A stretch of DNA of 64,000 nt, from the IMG/VR virus record IMGVR_UViG_3300031687_000001, positions 1-64,000 of that record, one strand, 5' to 3'. The DNA comes from a virus. Every line of letters starts with the position of its first letter. Position 1 is the first letter of the stretch. Positions 1-8,092 of this stretch are shown piece after piece. Both the position numbers and the translations under genes were made by a program. The notes beneath the pieces were generated by a model. It saw nothing but the letters and a program-made list of their open reading frames with translations, was not told where the DNA came from and searched no databases.

Positions 1-346
1 AGCCTACGTCTGGTTCAAATAGAAAGATTTCTGAATTATGATATAATTGAATATTACCTGTTCCGACAGGTGGTGCAACTGTAAACGTAACTAGAAAATT
101 ATTTGTGGTGTAATTAGTTGTCTCCACACCATCTACATATATTTTGTATGAAGTACCATGCGCCTCATCTAAATCAACACCAAAATCGTGTCCGACTGTC
201 GAGCCGTCACCATTAAGAGATGATACTGTATTACCAATGAATAATCGTTTTGCATCTAATGCATATCCTAATTCACCAGCCAGTAATATAGGAAGATCTG
301 CTAGATTTCCTTTTCGTTGTTGCTGTAATTTTGTTTCAGTTGTCAT
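1..346 (-). CDS. Virion structural / tail-fibre-type protein, 3' end cut by window edge
   Basis: A minus-strand frame opens with ATG at 346-344 and stays open to base 1, so 115 codons are visible and the C-terminus is outside the window. The protein begins MTTETKLQQQRKGN. It then has LADLPILLAGELGYALDAKR and LFIGN, a pattern common at the start of phage tail-fibre or baseplate appendage proteins (the 'gelgyd...rlfiG' hyaluronidase/tropism-determinant-like leader). A polar beta-rich stretch follows. A late-type ATAAATA box lies about 25 nt upstream and an AGG-containing ribosome site precedes the ATG. The structural role is inferred from the motif, the late promoter and the neighbours; the exact protein is not recognised. 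Confidence 0.7.
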   Translation of the reverse strand, partial: MTTETKLQQQRKGNLADLPILLAGELGYALDAKRLFIGNTVSSLNGDGSTVGHDFGVDLDEAHGTSYKIYVDGVETTNYTTNNFLVTFTVAPPVGTGNIQLYHNSEIFLFEPDVG

Positions 347-370
347 TGTATTAACCTTTTTTAGTATATG

Positions 371-377
371 TATTTAT
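371..377 (-). promoter_or_regulatory. T4-late-type promoter box (ATAAATA)
   Basis: ATAAATAC reads on the minus strand about 25 nt before the ATG of the left-edge structural gene. It matches the core of the T4 late promoter TATAAATA, used by the gp55/gp33 late machinery. Confidence 0.5.
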
Positions 378-395
378 TAAAATACGATCGCCAAA

Positions 396-1085
396 TCATA
401 AGAAATTGTAGTATTCTTCCAATCTTTTTGCCCATTTGAGTTCCCATTCTGCGAACTCACCAATCTGCATTTCAAACAATTGCCATTGACCTTCTCTGCT
501 ACACATGAAGATAGCAACGTCTTTTATGTCAGTTCCATACATTTCATTGTGTGCCAACGCATACGCAGTACATTGTAGAAAATAATCACCAATCCATTCA
601 CGTCTCTTAGGCTTATTAGTCTGCTTAAAATCCATTACAGTAGGCTTACCTTTCCACACGCCTAATAAATCTGCTGATCCTGCATATAATTGGGGATAGC
701 ATAGACTAACTTCTGCTCCCCATACTTCATCCAGTTCAGCATCAATATTCTTGATTACAACATCAGCCATCATACGAGATTGAAGTAATGTTTTACCAGT
801 TTCTTCATTACCCACGTATTCTTCATTTTTAACATATGATTCTAGCATAGCGTGCATCTGAGTGCCCACCATTGATGCTTCAGTCACTATTTGTTGGGCG
901 GCTTCATCACCTACACGTTTTTTCCAATCAGATAACATCTTTCGATCGCGTGCTGGTTTTGTTGCAGACAAGACTGTAGTGACACTGGGGACAGGTTCAC
1001 CATAGGGGTTCTTATATAAACGTTGACCGTTTACAGAAGTTCGGATTAATTCGCTATAAGCGTAAGGGGTTTTAATATTTACCAT
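396..1085 (-). CDS. PD-(D/E)XK superfamily exonuclease
   Basis: The 229-residue protein has the core of a RecB-like PD-(D/E)XK nuclease. These residues are visible: E125 (GAEVSL), D139 in GSADLLG, D152/K154 in VMDFKQTNK, and Q171 with Y175 in the following helix (QCTAY). Such small nucleases are common in T4-like marine phages and probably act on DNA ends in recombination or host DNA degradation; the substrate is unknown. The gene stands alone behind its own consensus sigma70 promoter. That promoter ends only 6 nt before the ATG, so there is no room for a Shine-Dalgarno site and the mRNA may be leaderless. No better in-frame start exists before Met50. Confidence 0.8.
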   Translation of the reverse strand: MVNIKTPYAYSELIRTSVNGQRLYKNPYGEPVPSVTTVLSATKPARDRKMLSDWKKRVGDEAAQQIVTEASMVGTQMHAMLESYVKNEEYVGNEETGKTLLQSRMMADVVIKNIDAELDEVWGAEVSLCYPQLYAGSADLLGVWKGKPTVMDFKQTNKPKRREWIGDYFLQCTAYALAHNEMYGTDIKDVAIFMCSREGQWQLFEMQIGEFAEWELKWAKRLEEYYNFL

Positions 1086-1091
1086 AGAGAT

Positions 1092-1120
1092 ATTATACTA
1101 TCATAATACCCCTATGTCAA
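1092..1120 (-). promoter_or_regulatory. Consensus sigma70 promoter, leaderless type
   Basis: The minus strand reads TTGACA, 17 nt, TATAAT, then 6 nt (ATCTCT), then the ATG of the nuclease gene. The expected transcription start falls on or next to the A of the ATG. Confidence 0.8.
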
Positions 1121-1134
1121 GTGTTATTTACTGA

Positions 1135-1752
1135 TTACCAGTAAATATACCACGAAAATGTGTTACTTGTTACCGTATTTGTGATACGCTCGATCTTATA
1201 ACCGAGGTTGCTGAAATGCTTGATGACTGAATCCATATCTGAGTATGTTGCGCGATTCGTTTCAGTACCTTGCCATACATTAAAGTAACTAACACTTGAT
1301 GGATTAGTTGCTGTTGACGTACCTGCTGCTAATCCCAAACTAGTATTGGCAGTACCTGCACCAATTGTATATTGCCAATCGGTAGTACCAGAAACAGTTA
1401 TCTTTAATCGCAGTTGATCGCTTTCTTTATATGCAAGAACATTTGGAATTGCTGCATCATTTATGTCTGCAATTACCGCATTCAGACTTGTACCAGTTGT
1501 ACCTAATACAACAGTTACTCCCTCAATGATGACAGTAGTAGAATTAACAATTGTGGGAGTCGTAACTGTTCCCGACACAACTACATCTGGTGTAGATTCT
1601 GTCATAACTGTCCCATCAGACACAGTTGTTTCATATAGCCCAGAAACCGAATCTGCAATAATTGCTTTCATTATTGATTCAGTCTCATTGAAGATAGTTA
1701 AATCTTGATTGCTGTTTGCTCTTGCCTGGGATGCATTTAATCCTACACTCAT
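1135..1752 (-). CDS. Probable virion structural protein, unknown
   Basis: This 205-residue protein is rich in Thr, Ser, Val and Ala and looks beta-structured. It contains VVLGTTGTSLNAVIADIND, which resembles surface-protein and flagellin/hook-like modules. The end is an amphipathic segment closing with FSWYIYW. There are no catalytic motifs. It abuts the upstream small gene by one base (stop at 1754, ATG at 1752) and lies downstream of the late box at 2904, so it is probably expressed late. The family is not recognised, and structural is an inference from composition and context. Confidence 0.55.
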   Translation of the reverse strand: MSVGLNASQARANSNQDLTIFNETESIMKAIIADSVSGLYETTVSDGTVMTESTPDVVVSGTVTTPTIVNSTTVIIEGVTVVLGTTGTSLNAVIADINDAAIPNVLAYKESDQLRLKITVSGTTDWQYTIGAGTANTSLGLAAGTSTATNPSSVSYFNVWQGTETNRATYSDMDSVIKHFSNLGYKIERITNTVTSNTFSWYIYW

Positions 1753-1753
1753 G

Positions 1754-2071
1754 TTATATGTCCTTTTTAACTTGCTTTCTTGCCATTTTATCTATGTGCT
1801 TGTCTTGTTGATCTTTACTTGGTTCGGATGATGTTTTACCATCTCTGCCAAAGAATACAACATCATCTTTGATATTATCAATTATAGGAATGGTATCCAA
1901 TAAATCAAACAATACTGAATGATCGATCTCATTCCCCATATTGGCAAGAGATTTTGCCAATGTGTCGATACTCAAACTAGACATACCTTCTGCTGCTGCA
2001 ACTGAAATAATATCAATGATAATTGATTTAACATCACTGGTATCTTCAACTACGATTTCAGAAAAACGCAT
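1754..2071 (-). CDS. Conserved-looking small protein, unknown
   Basis: A 105-residue protein beginning MRFSEIVVEDTSD, with a helical core and a charged C-terminus (KHIDKMARKQVKKDI). It sits between two late genes with 1-base spacing on both sides, which supports it as a real gene in the same late transcript (2870 to 1135). No family is recognised. Confidence 0.5.
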   Translation of the reverse strand: MRFSEIVVEDTSDVKSIIIDIISVAAAEGMSSLSIDTLAKSLANMGNEIDHSVLFDLLDTIPIIDNIKDDVVFFGRDGKTSSEPSKDQQDKHIDKMARKQVKKDI

Positions 2072-2072
2072 T

Positions 2073-2870
2073 TTAGTTTCTCAACGTAGCAAATGCTTGC
2101 TTTAGCAATTCTTTGCTGACTTGTCCATCTTGTTGTGCTTCTTTAACCATGCGCATTGCAGAAATATACTTATCTTCTTTCATTTCGCGACCAATTGGAT
2201 TCTCTGCACCAGATGCTGCATCAACGCCTTCAAAGTCATCGCCAATTTCTAATTCATCATCAGCGAACTCGTCGCCCATGTCTAACTCGTCACCGAAATC
2301 AGTATCAAGTGTATCCATTGATCCACCAGATTCAACTGGCTGTCCCTGTGCAACTAGTAATGCGTTAGTAACTTCACTGTTAGCAGATTTAACCGCTTCT
2401 AGTGCTGCACCAATTGCTGCTTCTGATGCCATAGTGAATGCTTCTGCTTCTGCTGTGCCTACTTCTTCTTTCATAGCATTGGTGATGGACATAAGGTCTT
2501 CAACTTGCATACTTGCTAAGTTTTCAGCCATTTTTTGTAAGTCATCTGCCATTTGCTTAGCAGCAAGTAATACTTCTGCTTGATCTAAATCTTGTGATTC
2601 TTGTAATTTCATTTTAGTACCTTGGGTTGTTTTTGCTACTTCGCTTAGTACCATATTGATACCTTCTGATATTAGAAGTAACTTTTGAAAATCTTTCGCA
2701 CTAACATCTACGCCAGATTCGCGTAATAATGTGATACGAGTATTAGTTGTTTCTTGAATCTTAACCAGTTTTGCTGGCTGCATTCCGAAATTGAATTTAA
2801 TATCAAAAACTTCGTTCAAGGCTTTAGTTAACTTGGAAAATTTGTCTTCTTGCAAATCGTGTAAAATCAT
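2073..2870 (-). CDS. Acidic helical protein, possible head or scaffold component
   Basis: The 265-residue protein has a long alpha-helical N-terminal two thirds, rich in Ala, Glu, Met and Gln. A very acidic Asp/Glu/Gly linker follows at about residues 185-220 (DTDFGDELDMGDEFADDELE), then a small helical C-terminal domain. This composition resembles prohead core/scaffold proteins, but no motif proves that. It is the first gene after a late box and hairpin at 2904-2949. It could equally be a non-scaffold virion protein. Confidence 0.5.
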   Translation of the reverse strand: MILHDLQEDKFSKLTKALNEVFDIKFNFGMQPAKLVKIQETTNTRITLLRESGVDVSAKDFQKLLLISEGINMVLSEVAKTTQGTKMKLQESQDLDQAEVLLAAKQMADDLQKMAENLASMQVEDLMSITNAMKEEVGTAEAEAFTMASEAAIGAALEAVKSANSEVTNALLVAQGQPVESGGSMDTLDTDFGDELDMGDEFADDELEIGDDFEGVDAASGAENPIGREMKEDKYISAMRMVKEAQQDGQVSKELLKQAFATLRN

Positions 2871-2903
2871 TTTAGTGCTCCATTAAAATTATATATTATA
2901 ATG

Positions 2904-2910
2904 TATTTAT
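2904..2910 (-). promoter_or_regulatory. T4-late-type promoter box (TATAAATAC)
   Basis: TATAAATAC on the minus strand, 34 nt before the ATG at 2870, directly downstream of the hairpin at 2923-2949. Confidence 0.6.
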
Positions 2911-2922
2911 ACAAAAACTAAA

Positions 2923-2949
2923 TTACAACTTAACTTAATTAAGTTGTAA
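2923..2949 (-). terminator. Hairpin with U-rich tail, probable terminator
   Basis: Perfect 11-bp arms TTACAACTTAA / TTAAGTTGTAA with a 5-nt loop. On the minus strand the hairpin is followed by TTTAGTTTTTG. It lies after the gene ending at 3029 and before the late box at 2904, so it separates two late transcripts. The stem is AT-rich and may be leaky. Confidence 0.5.
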
Positions 2950-3028
2950 CTCAGTATAATTGAATTAAAATATATTTATGTGAATTGAGGTGTGCCCTTG
3001 GGCGATATATTGGTGTTGCAGTTGTTAT

Positions 3029-3613
3029 TTATAATAATTTTTTGATTGCAATCTTCATCTTATGCATCTTATCAGTTGCAACACTATGCTTTGCGGCTGC
3101 TATGTCTGATTCAATACTTTCAGTCAATGTTTTCTGTCGTCTTTTTTGCAATGCTGCTTCTTCTAGTGCAGATGCATATCGTGCATCATAATCAATAATG
3201 GATTTAGATTTGCTTGTATCATTCTTGAATAATTCATTCTTGATGATTGCCATTGCTGACTCAAATAATGCTAAATTTTCATATTTACGAATACCATTCT
3301 CTGTAACCGTATAATAAGTCTTTGCATAACCAGATATATTGTGCTTCTCTAATACAACATTGAACTTATCAATGCCCACACTCTCTGGTGATACTTTCTT
3401 AACCGATTCAGTTACAATATTACTTGCTGCTGATTCAGTTGCATCTTGTACTTTATGTAACTTAGCCAAAATATTATACATCTCTGTAGCATCTTGACTA
3501 ATATTAGTTGGTACTGAATTGCCAGTTGCATCAATTACAGGTGCTGATTTGTTATTCGTAGCATTCTCTAAATTTTGCAATATTTTAAGCATGTCCTGCG
3601 ATTCTTGATTCAT
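3029..3613 (-). CDS. Hypothetical protein, last gene of late operon
   Basis: A 194-residue, largely helical and charged protein (MNQESQDMLKILQNLENATNN...) with a Lys-rich C-terminus (KMHKMKIAIKKLL). The stop of the upstream gene at 3613 overlaps its start, indicating translational coupling. An internal LTE-S sequence near residue 165 could be a prohead-protease site of the T4 gp21 type, but this is only pattern similarity. No family is recognised. Confidence 0.5.
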   Translation of the reverse strand: MNQESQDMLKILQNLENATNNKSAPVIDATGNSVPTNISQDATEMYNILAKLHKVQDATESAASNIVTESVKKVSPESVGIDKFNVVLEKHNISGYAKTYYTVTENGIRKYENLALFESAMAIIKNELFKNDTSKSKSIIDYDARYASALEEAALQKRRQKTLTESIESDIAAAKHSVATDKMHKMKIAIKKLL

Positions 3614-3822
3614 TATAAACTGCCTCTAAGTCTCTTAAAATATACCTTACCTTCTCTTACTACTCTAGTAAGAACGCCTTTCGATACTAATGATTTAGCA
3701 ACAAATGCTTCACGCTCAGTAAAATCTGATTTACATGTTTCTTCAACAATCTTATCATATACTTTATATTCAGTATTTGATAATATGATTGAGATTCCTC
3801 CAGGACACTCGACAAGTTTCAT
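3613..3822 (-). CDS. Small hypothetical protein
   Basis: A 69-residue protein (MKLVECPGGISIILSNTEYK...) that could form a small winged-helix-like fold from its predicted alternation of strands and helices, ending KVYFKRLRGSL. It is coupled at both ends by overlapping stop and start codons within the 8058-3029 operon, which supports it being real. Function unknown. Confidence 0.5.
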   Translation of the reverse strand: MKLVECPGGISIILSNTEYKVYDKIVEETCKSDFTEREAFVAKSLVSKGVLTRVVREGKVYFKRLRGSL

Positions 3823-4742
3823 TACTTTAGACCTGCGAGTTTCTTTAATTTTTCAATAGCACTTGCATTATCACCAACTGCGCCTGCATTGCTTGCTGAT
3901 GCATCTGAGTTTGCGTCTTGCTGTACATCATCAGGATCAGTAGATGTCGTACGACCAGTAGATACCGTGTCACTGCCGTATGCTGCGTTTCCGCCGGGTG
4001 CACCTGCTACCTTACGCTCTTCAATAGTCTCTTCGTTGCGCTGAGATTTCTGATGAGCATTATACTCTTTACGACGAGCATCATGTTCTTTCTTTTCAGC
4101 AGGAGTCATTTGAGATACGAACTTCTTTGATTCGTCATACCTATCTGATGAAGTCTTTGACAGTGCGCTGGGATGACCCGCCTTTGGTGACGTAGTTGTT
4201 GTTGCAGGAGTTGATTTGCCCGCCAAACTTCTTACAGTCAAACCTAGCGCGACTCTGCCAATTGCTCCGATAATCGGTAACATTTCGTCTAATTGTTCTT
4301 CATCGTCGCGCTCATTTTTTAAATTTGCTACAACGCCAGGAGATTGCATCTCTTGCATTCTGCTATCTTTGTCATGCTGTGCGTACTCTTCATACGACAT
4401 ATAGTAATCAGTATCTGGATCATAGTATAGACCTTCTGTTGCATCATAATATACTACTTTACCAGATCGCAACATAAACGGACCTTCTAAACCATTGCGC
4501 TCTTGATAACGCTCTTTATCCATTGATGGAAGCACTGTATACCCTTCATCGAGATCTAGAGTGATATACTTAGTAAATAGATCATTGTCATTTGTCTTTA
4601 GTGCTGTAGTTAATTGCAATGTACCAGAGAAATTCAAGTCTCTTAGATCTGCACTGATCTGTTCATCAGTTAATTCTACACCAAACTGCTCTAGTGCATA
4701 ATCGCGCACTGTATGTATAATACTATTGTTCTTGATTTCCAT
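3822..4742 (-). CDS. Hypothetical late protein with basic low-complexity C-terminal half
   Basis: 306 residues. The N-terminal part (TVRDYALEQFGVELTDEQI, then acidic and Tyr-rich blocks) looks folded. The middle (about 155-190) is hydrophobic (MLPIIGAIGRVALGLTVRSLAG). The rest is Ser/Thr/Asp/Lys-rich and probably disordered. The hydrophobic segment could be a membrane or buried helix. The start overlaps the stop of the next upstream gene. No homologue is recognised; the position in a late operon suggests a virion or assembly role. Confidence 0.5.
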   Translation of the reverse strand: MEIKNNSIIHTVRDYALEQFGVELTDEQISADLRDLNFSGTLQLTTALKTNDNDLFTKYITLDLDEGYTVLPSMDKERYQERNGLEGPFMLRSGKVVYYDATEGLYYDPDTDYYMSYEEYAQHDKDSRMQEMQSPGVVANLKNERDDEEQLDEMLPIIGAIGRVALGLTVRSLAGKSTPATTTTSPKAGHPSALSKTSSDRYDESKKFVSQMTPAEKKEHDARRKEYNAHQKSQRNEETIEERKVAGAPGGNAAYGSDTVSTGRTTSTDPDDVQQDANSDASASNAGAVGDNASAIEKLKKLAGLK

Positions 4743-5029
4743 TATCGTCTCGATTTGTTTAATTGTTTTACGATTTTACTCGTTGGATTGACGCGCTTTG
4801 TCTTTTGCGCTTTTTTCGTCATCCTAGCACCCTTAGATGCTTTTGTCTTTTTCATTAAGAATCGTTTTTTAATATCAATTGGTGCGGCACATTGCTGAGG
4901 ACTTGATACAACTCTACCTTTACGCTTCCCTACGGTACATCTAAATTTCTTAACAACCTTATTTCCTCTCTTAGCAAAGACTACCTTTGATTCGGAAATA
5001 ACTGTATTGTATGCTTCATTAAGTATCAT
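4742..5029 (-). CDS. Very basic small protein with capsid-targeting-like N-terminus
   Basis: The 95-residue protein is strongly Lys/Arg-rich throughout. It has CTVGKRKGRVVSSPQQC, a pair of cysteines flanking a basic loop, and a KKTKASKGARMTKKAQKTK tail. It is likely to bind DNA. The N-terminus (MILNEAYNTVISESK) ends in ISE-S, which fits the (L/I)xE cleavage rule of the T4 gp21 prohead protease. Packaging into the head as an internal DNA-binding protein is a plausible inference. Similar small basic proteins occur in marine T4-like phages without a known role. Confidence 0.55.
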   Translation of the reverse strand: MILNEAYNTVISESKVVFAKRGNKVVKKFRCTVGKRKGRVVSSPQQCAAPIDIKKRFLMKKTKASKGARMTKKAQKTKRVNPTSKIVKQLNKSRR

Positions 5030-5032
5030 CTT

Positions 5033-5470
5033 CTATCCGATCCCTGCTATTGGAGTCATTGACTGTAAATTTATCATCAACATACCAACAACTGATATTA
5101 AACCTACAATAACCGTTCCTGCTGCTGCTACAATCAATCTCATATTGCTATCTTTGCCTAAACGATTTCTCTCAATCATATCAGACATATTATCTGATAT
5201 TTGATCGACTTTCTTTTCTAATCGTTCAGTACTATCATCTAACTTTTCTTCTATTCGTTTATTGGAATCGTTAACTTTCGCTTCCAAATTAGTAAATTTT
5301 TCTTCTAACACGCGATACCTCTCTGCACATAAATCCACATGGGCTTCGAGATTTTCACGCTCTAATCTTGACTGACGTATTGACATAATTGATTCCATAC
5401 TATCTGCGTCTTCAAAAGAGCTGATTTTCATTCTTGGGACGCTCTGCGTCTCTTCTAAGTATTTATGCAA
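5033..5470 (-). CDS. Coiled-coil protein with C-terminal membrane segment
   Basis: 145 residues. Residues about 40-100 form a long coiled coil (EEKFTNLEAKVNDSNKRIEE...). A hydrophobic segment near 110-133 (LIVAAAGTVIVGLISVVGML) should span the membrane, leaving a short tail. This is the layout of a tail-anchored or t-SNARE-like phage membrane protein, and a role in lysis (holin or spanin partner) is possible but unproven. The first codons (ATGCATAAATAC) contain an ATAAATA late box, which may give extra transcription of the genes that follow. Confidence 0.55.
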   Translation of the reverse strand: MHKYLEETQSVPRMKISSFEDADSMESIMSIRQSRLERENLEAHVDLCAERYRVLEEKFTNLEAKVNDSNKRIEEKLDDSTERLEKKVDQISDNMSDMIERNRLGKDSNMRLIVAAAGTVIVGLISVVGMLMINLQSMTPIAGIG

Positions 5471-5479
5471 AGACGCTTA

Positions 5480-5887
5480 TTATATAAAATAGATGTTTTT
5501 GATTTTTTTATTCTGTGTGGACATACTACTCGGATTGAATTTAATGGTTTCAGTTAATTCAGTGTGCATAGGAACATTATTGCAGTCATTTATTAAATGT
5601 GTGTATTTACCATCACCTGAACGATATGCATCTTGTGAATCTGTCGTGAATATTAATTTCCATACAGAATGAGTATCTTTGAATTTTGAACCAAATTTAT
5701 ATTCACTCATTGACGCATTTTCAAGTTTCGTCACAATTAGGTTTAATGGCTGGGTACGCATACTCAACACCTGTATCAATGAATTTAAATTTTGGGCTTG
5801 ACGGAATTCCATAGTGGAACCTTTAGGATTATTAACGCCAGTATCAGTAATATCAACCAGCGTGTATAATACATGCTCAATGCGCAT
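5480..5887 (-). CDS. Hypothetical late protein
   Basis: A 135-residue protein, mixed alpha/beta by composition (MRIEHVLYTLVDITDTGVNNPKG..., ends KNIYFI). The arrangement of short strands recalls small virion connector proteins, but no motif is diagnostic. It sits one base from the upstream gene in the 8058-3029 operon. Function unknown. Confidence 0.5.
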   Translation of the reverse strand: MRIEHVLYTLVDITDTGVNNPKGSTMEFRQAQNLNSLIQVLSMRTQPLNLIVTKLENASMSEYKFGSKFKDTHSVWKLIFTTDSQDAYRSGDGKYTHLINDCNNVPMHTELTETIKFNPSSMSTQNKKIKNIYFI

Positions 5888-5888
5888 G

Positions 5889-6581
5889 TTAAAGTTCTAA
5901 CGCTTTACCAGCGGCGTAACCAACTGCAAATGCAGCGGCGCCCTTTGCCAATGTGTTACCAATGCTTGATTTCTTAGCATCGTTAATCTCAAGACCTTTG
6001 TCTTTTGCAAACTTTGAATATAATGGCATCAAGTCACTACGACGAGCATTCATTCTGAAATATCTCATTAATTGAGTTGTAACCAATTGCTGTTGCTGTG
6101 TTGACAATTTAGTCCAATCTTGTGTTAGTCGACGTGCTGCACGCAACTTAGGATCTTGAATCTTTAAATCTTTTTCTAACTTAAAAAAGAACTGCTGAGC
6201 CACTGCTGGACTCATATTACCAGTTTTGATCTTTTGTAAGAATTGCTTTATCTTCGGAGTATCAATCTTTACTTTGCCCATCAACATAGTGTCTTTCTCG
6301 TCACTAAACATTTCACTTGGACGCTGAATACTAAAAATTGTTTGATATAAATCTGGACTGCTTGGACTTGGACGATTGAAATTGCCCATCGCAGTGGTTC
6401 GTTGTGCATATGCCTTTGCAACAGGTGCATAATTGTAATCATTGCTCATTGCATATAGACTCATAAGACTAACGAACAAATGATCAGTTAAACCCCTCGC
6501 TCCTGCACTAGCAATTTGATTTCTTGTTCTGAACATTCTTGCTTCGCCCAGAGTTTGCATAAATTCTAATTCATCTGACAT
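5889..6581 (-). CDS. Conserved hypothetical late protein
   Basis: 230 residues, mostly helical, with Gln-rich stretches (LSTQQQQLVTTQLMRYFRMNARR). A hydrophobic Gly/Ala C-terminus (KGAAAFAVGYAAGKALEL) could insert in or cross a membrane or channel. The start overlaps the stop of the ligase-like gene, so the two are co-translated. This layout resembles conserved unknowns of marine T4-like phages. No function can be assigned. Confidence 0.5.
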   Translation of the reverse strand: MSDELEFMQTLGEARMFRTRNQIASAGARGLTDHLFVSLMSLYAMSNDYNYAPVAKAYAQRTTAMGNFNRPSPSSPDLYQTIFSIQRPSEMFSDEKDTMLMGKVKIDTPKIKQFLQKIKTGNMSPAVAQQFFFKLEKDLKIQDPKLRAARRLTQDWTKLSTQQQQLVTTQLMRYFRMNARRSDLMPLYSKFAKDKGLEINDAKKSSIGNTLAKGAAAFAVGYAAGKALEL

Positions 6582-7813
6582 TATCTTACCACTCCTCTAT
6601 TTGCTGCACTAAACGTTGCTCTTGGAACTAACTTCATATCACCTTTGGGATGAGCGAGTACGTAACCTTCTCCGCCTGGCTGACCGTTAATGCTTTGCTT
6701 CACTTGTCCACCTTGACTATCAAATTTACCAATGATATCGTCTTTAGTAGCCATAACTGCTGCTACTACATTCCATAATGCAACGAATGCAACTTTATGT
6801 TGACCAATATATTCTAATACTTTGACTTTCATTTTATCTGAAACTTGTTTTCTATTCTCTAACCAAGTTGGGAAATCTGCACCTAACTTAGTTAGACCCG
6901 TGTCTACCTTACTATTCATATATGCGTATAGTAATTCGGGCAATACTTTCATTTTCTGTGTGGTTAGCGTGTTGTCATTTAATAGTTCATCAACGCCTGC
7001 TGCATTCTTTTTAATTATTTGTTCAAGTTGGTCAATTGCACCTGTATCAACTTCGACAGGTTGTTCTGTGGTTACACTTGGTACTACCAATACATCTTTT
7101 TGGTTGTTAAACAAGTCGATGTTACTCAAAGGTCCTTCGTTACCATTGGCATCTTCTTCTCTATGTATCACAATACCAGATGTACTTGCACCAATGCGCT
7201 TACCTAAATCGCTTTCTACATCTACTGCATACTCAACTACGTTTGGCTTGAACACATAGTTCTTTTCGACAACTTGAGGCGTTGATTGATATAATAGATC
7301 GCCTTTAAAGAATCCTCTATAGTCAGTCGGTACTGCTTTTTCATATATAGTAAACAAATTTGATAACTGTTTTGCAAATGCCATGCGCTTTGGGTCTTCA
7401 CGGAACTTACCACCACTACGACTAAGCATAATATCTTGTAGTTGTTCTGGACTCTTTGCCTTACCATCTGTTTTAACTGCTGAAAATCCTGACTTGTCTG
7501 TGAATATAAACTCACCGTCTTGATCGCGACCAAATACCATTGCAGGACTTCCATCCCATTTAAGTGTTACTGCTTTATGATCATCTCCTGACATACTGCG
7601 AAGTGCTTCAACTGCTCTCATAGCACCATTGCTGCCTTGGAAAAATATCAAGTCTTCTACGTGCTGTATGCGACTTTCTGATAGTACTGATTCTCCCAAC
7701 TCGGATACATCAACATCGTATAAATCTGATCCAGACTTCAATCTGCGATTTCTTGCATCTCTTGCTTCACGCTTCTTCTTGCCTGTAATATTAATAATTT
7801 CTGAAATTTTCAT
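6581..7813 (-). CDS. Divergent nucleotidyltransferase / ligase-like protein
   Basis: The 410-residue protein carries signs of the covalent nucleotidyltransferase fold of DNA/RNA ligases. A motif I-like K-x-D-G is seen in LKWDGSPAMVFG (K85-G88). A motif III-like YRGFFKGDLLYQ is near 165-176. A motif IV-like EGYVL is at 382-386, and a motif V-like MKLVPR is at 393-398. These match in order and spacing sense but not closely to any known ligase; the middle third is unlike ligases. Residues 1-46 are basic and end in LSE-S (44-47), a possible prohead-protease site. It is expressed from a late operon, not with the replication genes, so an in-head or early-infection end-joining role is an inference. 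A catalytically dead relative is possible. Confidence 0.55.
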   Translation of the reverse strand: MKISEIINITGKKKREARDARNRRLKSGSDLYDVDVSELGESVLSESRIQHVEDLIFFQGSNGAMRAVEALRSMSGDDHKAVTLKWDGSPAMVFGRDQDGEFIFTDKSGFSAVKTDGKAKSPEQLQDIMLSRSGGKFREDPKRMAFAKQLSNLFTIYEKAVPTDYRGFFKGDLLYQSTPQVVEKNYVFKPNVVEYAVDVESDLGKRIGASTSGIVIHREEDANGNEGPLSNIDLFNNQKDVLVVPSVTTEQPVEVDTGAIDQLEQIIKKNAAGVDELLNDNTLTTQKMKVLPELLYAYMNSKVDTGLTKLGADFPTWLENRKQVSDKMKVKVLEYIGQHKVAFVALWNVVAAVMATKDDIIGKFDSQGGQVKQSINGQPGGEGYVLAHPKGDMKLVPRATFSAANRGVVR

Positions 7814-8058
7814 TTTTTGTCTCGTAGTTTTTTTACACCGCGCACAAAACGACTTGGTTCTCTATTTTTAAGATCTAATATCATACGCTTTTGTAAATCT
7901 TGCGCGATATCAGCATCATAATTCTGTTCTATCATTTCAAGAAGATTGATCATACTACTCAATACATTAATACCACGGCTTTCTATTAATTGTGCGGTAT
8001 CTCTGGCTGGTGCAATATTATTAATTTCTTCTAATAATGATGTAGTTCGTTTCTTCAC
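7810..8058 (-). CDS. Small hypothetical protein, first gene of late operon
   Basis: An 82-residue helical, charged protein (MKKRTTSLLEEINNIAPARDT..., ends RGVKKLRDKK). The stop overlaps the start of the ligase-like gene (ATGA-type overlap). The late box at 8082-8088 is 24 nt upstream with an AAGCATGGAGA ribosome site between. Function unknown. Confidence 0.5.
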   Translation of the reverse strand: MKKRTTSLLEEINNIAPARDTAQLIESRGINVLSSMINLLEMIEQNYDADIAQDLQKRMILDLKNREPSRFVRGVKKLRDKK

Positions 8059-8081
8059 GTCAATGTCTCCATGCTTATGTG

Positions 8082-8088
8082 TATTTAT
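8082..8088 (-). promoter_or_regulatory. T4-late-type promoter box (ATAAATA)
   Basis: GCATAAATACACA on the minus strand between the end of gp41 (8093) and the 82-residue gene. It probably drives the whole 8058-3029 operon. Confidence 0.6.
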
Positions 8089-8092
8089 GCAT

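Noticed and set aside
2985-3191. Plus-strand open frame beginning in the gap before 3029
   Set aside because: Mostly antisense to the 194-residue gene, with no ribosome site and no promoter on that strand.
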